A stretch of DNA of 64,000 nt from G965198795 sp965198795 (GTDB taxonomy: Bacteria; Pseudomonadota; Alphaproteobacteria; Rhodospirillales; Casp-alpha2). Both the position numbers and the translations under genes were made by a program. Position 1 is the first letter of the stretch. Every line of letters starts with the position of its first letter. Shown here piece by piece: positions 1-8,103 of this stretch. The notes beneath the pieces were generated by a model. It saw only the letters and a list, made by a program, of their open reading frames with translations. It had not been told where the DNA came from and did no database searches. The stretch covers positions 682,001-746,000 of the forward strand of contig OZ240674.1 of assembly GCA_965198795.1 (NCBI GenBank). Direction: 5' to 3'.

Positions 1-328
1 CCTGGCGCGCGTCATCGACGTCGAACAACTCGACGCCGAACTCCCCGCAATTCCTGGTCAGCGTCTCCAGCTGAATCTTGCCGTCCGGCGTGGACATGCC
101 GTTGGCCCGCTCATCCGGGTCGGTGGAAACATTGTGATCGGCGACGGCCAGGGTCAGGTCTGGGCGGCGCACTTCGCGTCCGGCGTTCCGAAGTCCCTCG
201 AACGCCTGCGGGCTGGTCACTTCGTGGACTAGGTGCCGGTCGATATACAGCAGGCAGGTGCCGTCCTCTTGCCGGTTGACCAGATGACTTTCCCAGATTT
301 TGTCGAACAGGGTCTTGGGCCGGGACAT
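1..328 (-). CDS. leuC: 3-isopropylmalate dehydratase large subunit, 5' part (runs off the window)
   Basis: The minus strand encodes the first 109 residues of a LeuC protein. It starts MSRPKTLFDKIWESHLV at the ATG at 328-326 and continues through LLYIDRHLVHEVTSPQAFEGL and ADHNVSTDPDERA, which are hallmark N-terminal stretches of the aconitase-fold isomerase. With LeuD it converts 2-isopropylmalate to 3-isopropylmalate in leucine synthesis, using a 4Fe-4S cluster whose cysteines lie further on, outside the window. It lies downstream of rplS on the same strand, an order familiar from Rhodospirillales. The 216-bp gap and REP-like repeat between them suggest its own promoter (inference). The family call is secure; only the 5' third or less is visible. 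Confidence 0.95.
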   Translation of the reverse strand, partial: MSRPKTLFDKIWESHLVNRQEDGTCLLYIDRHLVHEVTSPQAFEGLRNAGREVRRPDLTLAVADHNVSTDPDERANGMSTPDGKIQLETLTRNCGEFGVELFDVDDARQ

Positions 329-544
329 CGACGTCCTTCCTAGTTTTTGGTTTTCAACAGATAACCGGGAGCCGCATTCCCGGATTGGAAGGCGGGATTA
401 TAGGCCGGAATTCCGCAGACTCCAGATTTAGTTGCCGGAAAGGCCGCCAAATGGGACGCGCCCCCGGCGAAAGCGGGGATTCTTCGATAAAAACTGGAAT
501 CCGGCCTTCGCTGGGGCGGCGGCTTTCGGATGATCCGGGAAGGA
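329..544. other. gap between rplS and leuC
   Basis: No convincing gene is seen. The gap holds a REP-like doublet (458-520) and the unassigned leader of leuC. No clear rho-independent terminator for rplS is seen apart from the palindromes of the doublet. Confidence 0.5.
458..520. repeat. REP-like doublet (dispersed palindromic repeat, copy 1)
   Basis: Two oppositely oriented arms, GCGCCCCCGGCGAAAGCGGG at 458-477 and CTGGAATCCGGCCTTCGCTG at 494-513, are roughly reverse complements of each other. They are separated by a short AT-richer spacer. Related arms occur near 9216, 10402, 42201 and 45305. The repeat sits just downstream of the rplS stop. Confidence 0.6.
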
Positions 545-1075
545 TTAATCCCCGGACGTGGCCGCCGCCTCCCCCGCTTCGGCGGCGCCGTCGCCGGACT
601 TGGCTTCGCCGGCTTCCTTGGCCCGCCGCTCGGCGGCTTCCTGGGCGTGACGGTCCCGCTCCTCTTTCAGGCGGCGGGCCTCGGCCTTGTCGGCGGCGGT
701 CAGCTTGGCGGCCAGACCGTCCGTCTTCTCGGCGATCCGGGCCGACTTGCCCCGGCGGTCGCGCAGGTAATAGAGCTTGGCCCGGCGGACGTCGCCGCGG
801 CGAACCACTTCGACGCTGGCGACGTTCGGCGAGAACAGCGGAAAGACACGTTCCACACCCTCGCCGTAGGAGATCTTCCGCACCGTGAAGGCCGAATTCA
901 GGCCGGCGTTCTTGCGTGCGATGACCACGCCTTCGAAGGCTTGCAGACGCTCGCGCGCGCCTTCGATGACCTTTACGCTCACCTTGACGGTGTCGCCCGG
1001 CGCGAAGACCGGCGTCTTTTTATCGGCGGTCAGCTTGGCTCGCTGTTCCAGTTCCAATTGTTCGATGATGTTCAT
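545..1075 (-). CDS. rplS: 50S ribosomal protein L19
   Basis: L19 of the large subunit, at the 30S-50S interface. The start is the ATG at 1075-1073 (MNIIEQLELEQRAKL). The open frame continues upstream to 1318, but that part overlaps trmD and has no L19 similarity. The core KTPVFAPGDTVKVSVKVIEG ... FEGVVIARKNAGLNSAFTVR ... SYGEGVERVFPL ... VRRGDVRRAKLYYLR is canonical over about residues 1-115. The remaining 60 residues are a charged, alanine-rich tail (RRLKEERDRHAQEAAERR, ending EAAATSGD). Such extensions are seen in alphaproteobacterial L19 but this one is long. It is last in the rpsP-rimM-trmD-rplS run and follows trmD by about 20 bp, so probably co-transcribed. Confidence 0.97.
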   Translation of the reverse strand: MNIIEQLELEQRAKLTADKKTPVFAPGDTVKVSVKVIEGARERLQAFEGVVIARKNAGLNSAFTVRKISYGEGVERVFPLFSPNVASVEVVRRGDVRRAKLYYLRDRRGKSARIAEKTDGLAAKLTAADKAEARRLKEERDRHAQEAAERRAKEAGEAKSGDGAAEAGEAAATSGD

Positions 1076-1097
1076 GGGCTTATCCACTTCCTTGCTT

Positions 1098-1799
1098 TCA
1101 CCTTTTTTCCCGTTCGTAGGCCGCCCATAAATCCGGACGCCGTTCCCGGGTCGCATCCTCACGTTGGCGCAGCCGCCAGTCCTTGATCCTTTCATGGTGT
1201 CCCGAAAGCAATACTTCCGGAACCTCGCGCCCGTCCCAGACTTGAGGCCGGGTGTAGTGGGGGTATTCCAGCAATCCCCCCTCGAAACTCTCCTCCGCCA
1301 GCGAGGCGTCTTTTCCAATCACGCCCGGCAACAACCGGACGCAGGCGTCCAGAAGCGTCAGGGCGGCCGGCTCGCCGCCGGACAGAATGAAATCGCCGAG
1401 GCTGATTTCTTCCGCCGCGCGGGCCTCCAGCACCCGCTGGTCCACCCCTTCGAACCGGCCGCAGAGCAGCACCACGCCAGGGCCGTCCGCCAGTTCTCCC
1501 GCCTTTTGCTGATCCAGCCGCCGCCCGCGGGGGCTCAGGTGGATCAGCGGCCGTTCGTCGTCTTCGGCGCGCGCCGCCTCAAGCGCCGCATCGACCACAT
1601 CGGGCCGCATCACCATGCCGGGGCCGCCGCCGAAGGGGGAGTCATCGACCGAGCGGCGCCTGCCGCCCGCGCGGTCTCTGATATCCACGGTGTCGAGCCG
1701 CCAATCGCCCCGCTCCAGCGCGGCGCCCGCGAGCGAGAAGCCCAGCGGCCCCGGAAACATCTCCGGGAAGATCGTGACGGCCGTGGCTCTCCAGCACAT
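1098..1799 (-). CDS. trmD: tRNA (guanine-N1-)-methyltransferase
   Basis: TrmD methylates G37 of tRNAs reading CNN codons, using SAM, and prevents +1 frameshifting. The 233-residue protein shows the SPOUT-family signatures: TIFPEMFPGPL near the start, DDSPFGGGPGMVM (about residues 52-64), LLCGRFEGVDQRVLE, EISLGDFILSGGEPAAL (the knotted SAM site) and the C-terminal HHERIKDWRLRQ. It lies 3 bp downstream of rimM and upstream of rplS, the classical operon order. Length is normal for the family. No oddities. Confidence 0.97.
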   Translation of the reverse strand: MCWRATAVTIFPEMFPGPLGFSLAGAALERGDWRLDTVDIRDRAGGRRRSVDDSPFGGGPGMVMRPDVVDAALEAARAEDDERPLIHLSPRGRRLDQQKAGELADGPGVVLLCGRFEGVDQRVLEARAAEEISLGDFILSGGEPAALTLLDACVRLLPGVIGKDASLAEESFEGGLLEYPHYTRPQVWDGREVPEVLLSGHHERIKDWRLRQREDATRERRPDLWAAYEREKR

Positions 1800-1802
1800 G
1801 AA

Positions 1803-2375
1803 TCAGCCTTTCCCCCGGTCATCGCCCCGGGCCTTCTGCGGCGGATCGTCCAGCAGACCATCCGGCGGGTCGATGACGACGACGCCTTCCGACAGTCTCA
1901 CCTCGGGGACGCAGACCTTGGTGAAGGGCACCAGCACGGCGCCGAACTCACCGCCCCGGATTTCCAGAACATCCCCGGCGCCGAAGTCCTCGACCCCTTT
2001 GACGACGCCCAGAGACCCATCGGGACCCATCGCGTTGAGACCGATCAGGTCCGAGACATAGAACTCGTCTTCTTCCGCCTCGGGTAACCTGGCGGCGTTG
2101 ACGAAAAGTCTCGCGCCTTTCAACGCCTCGGCCTGGTCGCGGTTCCGAACCTCCTTCAGCCGGGCGGTCACGACCCCCTTGGCGACGCCGGTGACCTTGA
2201 CGTCGAAGCGCCCGGCCGCATTTTCGATTTCGACCGGGCCATAGGCGCCGATATCTTCCGGGTCATCGGTAAAACTCTTGATCCGGACGTCGCCCTTGAC
2301 GCCCCGGGCTCCGATCACAACGCCGACGCAGACGCGCGCCGCTTGTCCACCCGTTCGGTTATCGGGAGTGTTCAC
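1803..2375 (-). CDS. rimM: 16S rRNA processing protein RimM
   Basis: RimM binds ribosomal protein S19 and helps mature the 30S head. The 190-residue protein has the N-terminal beta-barrel RimM domain (VCVGVVIGARGVKGDVRIKS, about residues 15-34) and a C-terminal PRC barrel (EEDEFYVSDLIGL ... GVVKGVEDFGAGDVLEIR ... VLVPFTKVCVPEV). The first 13 residues are an unconserved polar leader, so the start is moderately certain. It lies 3 bp before trmD and about 40 bp after rpsP on the same strand. Confidence 0.96.
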   Translation of the reverse strand: MNTPDNRTGGQAARVCVGVVIGARGVKGDVRIKSFTDDPEDIGAYGPVEIENAAGRFDVKVTGVAKGVVTARLKEVRNRDQAEALKGARLFVNAARLPEAEEDEFYVSDLIGLNAMGPDGSLGVVKGVEDFGAGDVLEIRGGEFGAVLVPFTKVCVPEVRLSEGVVVIDPPDGLLDDPPQKARGDDRGKG

Positions 2376-2415
2376 TGGCTAAACTGTTCTCCTTCTCTGC
2401 CTCGCTTTCTTTGCC

Positions 2416-2877
2416 TCACTTTTCCGTCGCCGTTTCTTCTTCAGCGGGCGCCTCTTCCGCCGGCGCTTCCCCATCCGCCGGGTCTCCGGCGGGAGCTTCT
2501 TCGGCGGCGGTCTTGGATTCCGCTTCTGCTTTGACTTTCAGCTTGTCTTCTTTTTCGCGCATGCGCTCGACCGTCTTCGGCTTCGGCCGTGTGGATTTGT
2601 CCTGCCTCGCCGGGACCGGCCGGGCGTCCATCAGGCCGGCGTCGCCGAGGAAGCGGTGCACACGGTCGGACGGGCGGGCGCCCTTCTCCAGCCAGTATTT
2701 GGCGCGCTCGGCGTCGATTTTGACGCGCTCTCCCGAATCTTTCGGCAGCATGGGATTATAGGAACCAATACGCTCAATGAACCGGCCGTCACGCGGCGCG
2801 CGGCTGTCGGCGACAACGATGCGGTAGAAGGGGCGTTTCTTGGCCCCGCCCCGGCTAAGGCGAATGCGAACTGACAT
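2416..2877 (-). CDS. rpsP: 30S ribosomal protein S16
   Basis: S16 of the small subunit. The start MSVRIRLSRGGAKKRPFYRI is diagnostic, followed by VVADSRAPRDGRFIERIGSYNP and the KYWLEKGARPSDRVHRFL segment. The conserved fold ends near residue 85. Residues 86-153 are a low-complexity lysine-rich then alanine/glutamate-rich tail (GEAPAEEAPAEEETATEK), much longer than in enteric S16. It is the first gene after ffh in the ribosomal/tRNA operon (about 70 bp gap). Confidence 0.97.
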   Translation of the reverse strand: MSVRIRLSRGGAKKRPFYRIVVADSRAPRDGRFIERIGSYNPMLPKDSGERVKIDAERAKYWLEKGARPSDRVHRFLGDAGLMDARPVPARQDKSTRPKPKTVERMREKEDKLKVKAEAESKTAAEEAPAGDPADGEAPAEEAPAEEETATEK

Positions 2878-2949
2878 TTGGGTTCAAGTCCTTTCCGTTT
2901 CGAATGCTTGGCGTCCGTGTTGTTCCGTTTCAGGCGCCGGGTTCAAGCG

Positions 2950-4323
2950 CTATCTGGGGAAATTCAGCGGCGGCGTTATGCCGCCCATCAGGCCCGCGAG
3001 ACCTTTCCCCCCTTGCTTGCCAACCTTCTTCATCATATCCGCCATCTGACGGTGTTGTTTGAGAACCTTGTTGACGTCAGAGACCGTGGTGCCGGATCCG
3101 GCGGCTATGCGTTTGCGGCGCGACCCATTGATAAGCTTCGGGTTTTGCCGTTCCTTGCTGGTCATGGACAGAATAATGGCTTCTTGATGAGCGATCATTT
3201 TGCCGTCCACGTTGTGCGCCGCCATCCGCTGCTTGACGTTGCGCGCGCCCGGCAACATGCCCAGCAGGCTATCCAGGCCGCCCATCTTCTTGATCTGTTT
3301 GAACTGCTGGGCCATGTCGTTCAGCGTGAACTGGCCGCGCATCATTTTTTTGGCGAGCTGCTGGGCTTCTTCCTCGCCGACTTGAGCCTGAGCCTTTTCG
3401 ACAAGGCCGACGACGTCGCCCATGCCCAAAATGGCGCCGGCGACGCGACGCGCGTCGAAGGCGTCGAGCGCGTCCATCTTTTCTCCGGTCCCGATCAGCT
3501 TCAGCGGCTTGCCGGTCACTTGGCGCATGGAGAGGGCCGCGCCGCCGCGCGCGTCGCCATCGACGCGGGTTAACACAATACCGCTGAGACCGACTTTCTC
3601 GTTGAATTCCCTGGCGACGTTGACCGCGTCCTGACCGGTCATGGCGTCCGCCACCAGCAGCGTTTCCCGAGGCGCGGCGGCCATGCGCACGGACACCACT
3701 TCGCTCATCATCCGCTGATCAATCGCAAGACGGCCGGCCGTATCCAGGATAAGCGCGTCATAACCCCCGGTCTTGGCCGCTTTGACCGCGCGGTTGGTGA
3801 TGGCGACGGGCTGCTCACCCATCATGGGCGTCAGCACGGAGACGTCCGCTTGCCCGCCTAGAACCTGCAACTGCTTTTGAGCGGCCGGGCGGTAAACGTC
3901 CAGGGAGGCCAACATGACTTTCTTCTTGTGACGCTCTTTCAAACGCAGCGCGATTTTGGCCGAGGTCGTGGTCTTGCCGGAGCCCTGCAAACCCACCATC
4001 AAGTAAACCACCGGCGGATTGCCGTCGATGATCAGGCCCGCCTGCTCGCCCGGATCGTCCGGGGAAAGCATCTCGACGAGAGCGTCGTTGACAATCTTGA
4101 CCACCATCTGCCCCGGCGAGACGGAGCGGATGACCTCCTGGCCAACGGCCTTCTCTTTAACGGAAGCGATGAAGTCCTTGACGACGGGGAGCGCCACGTC
4201 GGCTTCCAGCAACGCCACGCGCACTTCGCGCAGCGCGGCCTCGACGTCGGTTTCCTTCAGCGCCCCGCGTTTTTTCAGCCCGTCGAATATGCCTGTCAGA
4301 CGTTCGCCCAGAGACTCGAACAT
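2950..4323 (-). CDS. ffh: signal recognition particle protein Ffh
   Basis: The SRP54 GTPase delivers nascent membrane proteins to the FtsY receptor, encoded at 8100. I start it at the ATG at 4323-4321 (MFESLGERLTGIFDGLKKRG); the open frame runs 8 codons further without family similarity. The N domain covers about residues 1-95. The G domain has the P-loop GLQGSGKTT (about 111-119), DVYRPAAQKQL, LDTAGRL and TRVDGDARGGAAL. The methionine-rich M domain ends in MTSKERQNPKLINGSRRKRIAAGSG, which binds SRP RNA. The 457-residue length is typical. No SRP RNA gene was recognised in the window. Confidence 0.97.
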   Translation of the reverse strand: MFESLGERLTGIFDGLKKRGALKETDVEAALREVRVALLEADVALPVVKDFIASVKEKAVGQEVIRSVSPGQMVVKIVNDALVEMLSPDDPGEQAGLIIDGNPPVVYLMVGLQGSGKTTTSAKIALRLKERHKKKVMLASLDVYRPAAQKQLQVLGGQADVSVLTPMMGEQPVAITNRAVKAAKTGGYDALILDTAGRLAIDQRMMSEVVSVRMAAAPRETLLVADAMTGQDAVNVAREFNEKVGLSGIVLTRVDGDARGGAALSMRQVTGKPLKLIGTGEKMDALDAFDARRVAGAILGMGDVVGLVEKAQAQVGEEEAQQLAKKMMRGQFTLNDMAQQFKQIKKMGGLDSLLGMLPGARNVKQRMAAHNVDGKMIAHQEAIILSMTSKERQNPKLINGSRRKRIAAGSGTTVSDVNKVLKQHRQMADMMKKVGKQGGKGLAGLMGGITPPLNFPR

Positions 4324-4745
4324 GGGTTCCGACCAATCCTTCATCACCAGCGCCCGCCATCATGGCGAACACCCACCCGCGAATGCGCCAGCGCACGAAA
4401 CTCGTGGACTGGCGTGGCCCCTGAGAGCTGTCGCGAAAGCGGACCCCGCGCTCCTGGGAGAATGAACAGGGCGTGTCCTAGGGAAATCGAGCGCTCATGT
4501 CAAGGAGTCGCCAAGGAAAGCGCCGTTCACGGACGCAATCCGGCGGTTCGTGAGGGCCCCGCCTGTCCGGCGCGCGCGATTTACCGAGATTTTTTCCCGA
4601 ATGTCGTTTTCTCCCGAATGTCGTAACGCTTTTAGGTTCTGAATAGAGGATTATATTGAAATTCAACTCTTGGCCGCGTTATGGGCGCGTGTTAATGAGT
4701 TGTAAATTTTTGAACACACTATTTTATTTAGAGGGACGCATACCC
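4324..4745. other. divergent intergenic region between ffh and the HTH gene
   Basis: No gene is supported here. The part next to the HTH gene (about 4625-4735) is clearly AT-rich compared with its surroundings and must carry the HTH promoter. A possible sigma70 site is TTGGCC at 4668-4673 with TAATGA 17 bp downstream (weak). Two 13-bp direct repeats lie just upstream of this block (4595-4624). Confidence 0.5.
4595..4624. repeat. 13-bp direct repeat, possible operator
   Basis: TCCCGAATGTCGT occurs at 4595-4607 and again at 4612-4624, a 17-bp period, about 120 bp upstream of the HTH gene start. Perfect tandem sites in an AT-rich promoter region could be a regulator-binding site. That role is inference only. 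Confidence 0.45.
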
Positions 4746-5141
4746 ATGCCGCGAGCATTCAACGACCCCATGGACAATTTGGCCGTTCGTATTGGCTTGC
4801 GGGTCCGTAACGTTCGCAAGGACCGTCGGCTGGCGACGGCTGACGTGGCCGCTTATCTTGGTATTTCGGACCAGAACTATCTGCGCCGGGAAAAGGGGCT
4901 TACGGCGTTTCGGATGGGGGAACTGGTCTCGTTGGCGACGGCGTTCGGGATGTCCATCGACGCCCTGTTGGAAGTACGGGCCGAAATCCCCGAAACGGGG
5001 GCCGGCGCTCAACGGCCCGATCAGGCCAGACGGGAAGAGGCGGAGCAATTCGCGGCCGTTTTTCAAGCCATCGCCGACCCGGATGTCCGCCGCGCCATCC
5101 GCCATGTGGTTAATCAGCTGGGCAATGACGCCGAGAGGTAA
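4746..5141 (+). CDS. XRE-family helix-turn-helix transcriptional regulator
   Basis: A 131-residue cytoplasmic DNA-binding protein. The start at the ATG at 4746 (MPRAFNDPMDN) is chosen because GAGGGA (4731-4736) lies 9 bases upstream. The open frame also extends back to 4656 through AT-rich leader sequence without domain similarity. Residues about 11-70 form a Cro/C1-type HTH (IGLRVRNVRKDRRLATADVA ... AYLGISDQNYLRREKG ... MGELVSLATAFGMSIDALLE). The C-terminal part is a charged helix with no recognised domain. Its target is unknown. It stands alone between ffh and the 4Fe-4S gene, so autoregulation through its AT-rich upstream region is possible (inference). Confidence 0.85.
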   Translation: MPRAFNDPMDNLAVRIGLRVRNVRKDRRLATADVAAYLGISDQNYLRREKGLTAFRMGELVSLATAFGMSIDALLEVRAEIPETGAGAQRPDQARREEAEQFAAVFQAIADPDVRRAIRHVVNQLGNDAER

Positions 5142-5186
5142 TCGGCGGGTTGATCCGGCTCCGTCAATCCGGGCAGGGTTCCGGTC

Positions 5187-5858
5187 ATGGAATCCAACCC
5201 GCCCGGTTATGATGCGATCAACCGCCGTTCGGCGCGCCATGGCCTGGTCTGCCGGGGCGGATTCCATGCGGGGGCGGGCGACCCGGGAACGGGTTCAATT
5301 ATTCTTCTCGGCGACGCCGGGGGCGGCCTCTGGCCGGCTTTCGCGGCCGAGCGCCTAGATGAAGACAATCCTCTGGACTCCTGGACGCGGCGCGCCGTCG
5401 ATCCGCTTGCCCGGGAGTGGGGCGCGCGGGCGCTTTATCCCTTTGACGGACCGCCCCATCACCCGTTTCAGCAATGGGCCAAACGGGCGGAGGGTCTCGG
5501 TCAATCCCCCATCGGCCCCTTGATCCACCCGGCATACGGACTTTGGCGCGCATACCGCGCGGCGCTCGTGTTTGACGCGGTGGTCGAGGGCGTCCCCCGG
5601 CCTTTACAGGGATCGCCGCCTTGCGGGACGTGCGTTGAAAAACCCTGTCTCGCCGCGTGTCCTGCGGGCGCCTTCGGCGGCGGCGGTCTCGACGTCCCGA
5701 AATGCCTGGATCATATCGAGACGCAAACCGGCGGCGATTGCCGGGAGAGAGGCTGCCGGGCGCGCCTCGCCTGTCCGGTGGGCGCGGAACACGCCTACTC
5801 CGCCGCGCGGCAGGCATTCCATATGGCGTGGTTTTCGCATCGGCGTGGGCGGTCGTGA
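5187..5858 (+). CDS. 4Fe-4S ferredoxin-like protein
   Basis: A 223-residue protein of unknown function with a cysteine-rich C-terminal half. CGTCVEKPCLAACP (about residues 146-159) is a CxxC-x4-C-x3-CP cluster motif. A second set of cysteines (KCLDHI, then CRERGCRARLACP) could hold a second cluster. The arrangement resembles the ferredoxin module of epoxyqueuosine reductase (QueG), but the cobalamin-binding part is absent. The N-terminal half (LGDAGGGLWPAF, LAREWGARALYPFDGPP) matches conserved alphaproteobacterial ferredoxin-like proteins of unknown role. It lies 45 bp after the HTH gene and about 140 bp before dapF. An electron-transfer role is inferred; the substrate is unknown. Confidence 0.8.
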   Translation: MESNPPGYDAINRRSARHGLVCRGGFHAGAGDPGTGSIILLGDAGGGLWPAFAAERLDEDNPLDSWTRRAVDPLAREWGARALYPFDGPPHHPFQQWAKRAEGLGQSPIGPLIHPAYGLWRAYRAALVFDAVVEGVPRPLQGSPPCGTCVEKPCLAACPAGAFGGGGLDVPKCLDHIETQTGGDCRERGCRARLACPVGAEHAYSAARQAFHMAWFSHRRGRS

Positions 5859-5999
5859 AGAAGATCGGGGAAACGCATATGAGCGGAATTTACCGGCGGC
5901 GGGTCCTTGGGCGGGCGCCGGGAGTAAGAGCCGCCCGGATATGGACCTTATCTGGAGCTTTGCTGGACATCGCCGCCCCGCCGGGCGTATATCCCGCCC

Positions 6000-6845
6000 A
6001 TGGAACCGTTGAACTTCATCAAGATGCACGGCCTCGGCAACGACTTCGTTGTCCTGGACGCGCGCGAGTCGGATCTAGTGCTGACGCCGAAACAGGCGCG
6101 GGCGATCGCCGACCGGCGGCGCGGCGTCGGCTGTGATCAACTGATTGTCCTGGAAGAGCCGGAGAATTCCCTGGCCGACGTTTTCATGCGCATTCGCAAT
6201 CCGGACGGCGGCGAGGCGGAGGCCTGCGGCAACGCGGCGCGCTGCGTCGCTTCCATGATGATGACGCAAAACAATGCCGGTCATCTGGTCATCGAAACCG
6301 CCGCCGGGCTGCTCGACGCGGAAACCACTAAGAACGGTCTGGTCAGCGTGGACATGGGAGCGGCGAAGCTTGATTGGCGCGATATTCCACTTTCCAGGGC
6401 CTGCGACACCCTGAAGACGCCCATTGAGGCCGGCCCTCTAAAGAACCCGGTCGGCGTCAATATTGGCAATCCCCACGCCGTATTCTTCGTTGACGATGCG
6501 GAAGCGGTGAAGCTCGGCGTCTTCGGTCCCGTGCTCGAGAAGCACGAGATGTTCCCCGATTTCGCCAATATCGAGGTCTGCCATGTGAACGCGGATGGCT
6601 CCATCCGTATGCGGGTGTGGGAGCGGGGAGCCGGAATTACTCAGGCCTGCGGCTCCGGCGCCTGTGCGGCGATCGTGGCTGCGGCGCGGCGCGGCTTGAT
6701 CGAGGGGCGGGCGGCGGACGTCCATCTGGACGGCGGGACGCTGGCCATGGAATGGCTGCCGGACGATCACGTGCTGATGACCGGGCCGACCGCCACGAGT
6801 TTCGCCGGCGCCATTCACCCCTCTCTTCTTGAAACTGCGCACTAG
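6000..6845 (+). CDS. dapF: diaminopimelate epimerase
   Basis: DapF interconverts LL- and meso-diaminopimelate for lysine and peptidoglycan synthesis. The 281-residue protein has the N-terminal MHGLGNDFVVLDAR, the first catalytic cysteine in GEAEACGNAARCVA (about residue 76) and the second in QACGSGACAAIVAAARRG (about residue 219). These are the two active-site thiols of the PLP-independent epimerase. GNPHAVFFVDD is also typical. The start at 6000 fits the family N-terminus exactly. It is followed by mtaB after 10 bp and then ftsY, a widespread alphaproteobacterial order. Confidence 0.97.
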   Translation: MEPLNFIKMHGLGNDFVVLDARESDLVLTPKQARAIADRRRGVGCDQLIVLEEPENSLADVFMRIRNPDGGEAEACGNAARCVASMMMTQNNAGHLVIETAAGLLDAETTKNGLVSVDMGAAKLDWRDIPLSRACDTLKTPIEAGPLKNPVGVNIGNPHAVFFVDDAEAVKLGVFGPVLEKHEMFPDFANIEVCHVNADGSIRMRVWERGAGITQACGSGACAAIVAAARRGLIEGRAADVHLDGGTLAMEWLPDDHVLMTGPTATSFAGAIHPSLLETAH

Positions 6846-6855
6846 GGCGTCGATC

Positions 6856-8103
6856 ATGGCGGAAACCCGGGTGATCACCATGGGCTGCCGGCTCAACGCC
6901 TTCGAGTCGGAAGTGATCCGCCGCCATGCCCGGACGGCGGGTCTCAATGACGCCATCGTGGTCAACACCTGCGCCGTGACGCGCGAGGCCGAACGCCAGG
7001 CCCGCCAGACCATCCGCCGGACGCGCCGCGATAACCCGGGCGCCAGAATCATCGCCACCGGCTGCGCCGCCCAGCTGAACCCGTCCGGTTTCGCCGCCAT
7101 GGACGAAGTGGATCAAGTCCTGGGTAATGAGGAAAAGCTCATGCTTTCCTCATTCATGGCCGGCGCGCCGGCCGCCGCCGTCAACGACATCATGTCCGTG
7201 CGCGAAACCGCGCGGCATTTGATTGGGGGGTTCGGCGGCCGCACGCGGGCTTTCCTGCAAGTTCAGCAGGGCTGTGATCACCGTTGCACCTTCTGCGTTA
7301 TCCCGTTCGCGCGGGGAAATAACCGCTCGCTGCCCATGGGCGCCCTGGTGAACCAGGTCCGTGATCTGGTGGATCGGGGCTTCGCCGAGGTGGTGCTGAC
7401 CGGCGTCGATATCTGTTCCTATGGCGGCGATCTTCCGGGCGCGCCCACTCTGGGCCGATTGGTGAGGCGCCTGTTGAAACAGGCCCCGGAACTGCGCCGG
7501 TTGCGGCTCTCTTCCCTCGACCCGGCGGCCGTGGATGAGGATTTGTTCGGCGCGCTGGCGAATGAAGAACGCCTGATGCCGCATCTGCATCTCTCGCTTC
7601 AGGCCATGGATGACATGGTTTTGAAGCGCATGAAGCGCCGTCATTCGCGGGGCGACGCCTTTCGCGTGATTGAGCGCGCGCGCGCGCTGCGCCCGGACAC
7701 CGTGTTCGGCGCCGACCTGATCGCCGGTTTCCCGACGGAAACGGACGCGATGTTCGAAAACACGCTGTCCTCGGTCGATGATCTGGGTCTCACGCATCTG
7801 CATGTCTTTCCCTATTCCGAGCGCGACGGCACACCGGCGGCGAGGATGCCCGCCGTTCCCGGGCCGGTTCGAAAACAGCGCGCGCGCCTGATCCGGGAGC
7901 GGGGCGAGGCGCGCCTGGCCGGTTTCATGGCGGATCAGGTGGGCGCGCGCGCGACTGTCCTGATCGAAAAAGACGGGGCCGGGCTGACGGATCATTACGC
8001 GCCCTTGAAGCTTGACCGGGAGATGGAACCGGGCGCGCTCGTCGCCGCCACCGTCACTGGCGTCGAAGACGGCGTGATGACGGGCCGGGTTCTCGGTCGA
8101 TGA
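6856..8103 (+). CDS. mtaB: tRNA t6A37 methylthiotransferase (MtaB type)
   Basis: A radical-SAM enzyme that adds a methylthio group to t6A at position 37 of ANN-decoding tRNAs, giving ms2t6A. I start it at the ATG at 6856 (MAETRVITMGCRLNAFESEV), where family similarity begins; an upstream ATG at 6829 would overlap dapF. The N-terminal UPF0004 domain carries three cluster cysteines (GCRLN, NTCAVT, TGCAAQ). The radical-SAM core has QQGCDHRCTFCVIPFARG (CxxxCxxC). A C-terminal TRAM-like domain follows (ATVTGVEDGVMTGRVLG). The NAFES sequence favours MtaB over MiaB or RimO. It overlaps ftsY by 4 bp (ATGA), implying translational coupling. Confidence 0.93.
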   Translation: MAETRVITMGCRLNAFESEVIRRHARTAGLNDAIVVNTCAVTREAERQARQTIRRTRRDNPGARIIATGCAAQLNPSGFAAMDEVDQVLGNEEKLMLSSFMAGAPAAAVNDIMSVRETARHLIGGFGGRTRAFLQVQQGCDHRCTFCVIPFARGNNRSLPMGALVNQVRDLVDRGFAEVVLTGVDICSYGGDLPGAPTLGRLVRRLLKQAPELRRLRLSSLDPAAVDEDLFGALANEERLMPHLHLSLQAMDDMVLKRMKRRHSRGDAFRVIERARALRPDTVFGADLIAGFPTETDAMFENTLSSVDDLGLTHLHVFPYSERDGTPAARMPAVPGPVRKQRARLIRERGEARLAGFMADQVGARATVLIEKDGAGLTDHYAPLKLDREMEPGALVAATVTGVEDGVMTGRVLGR

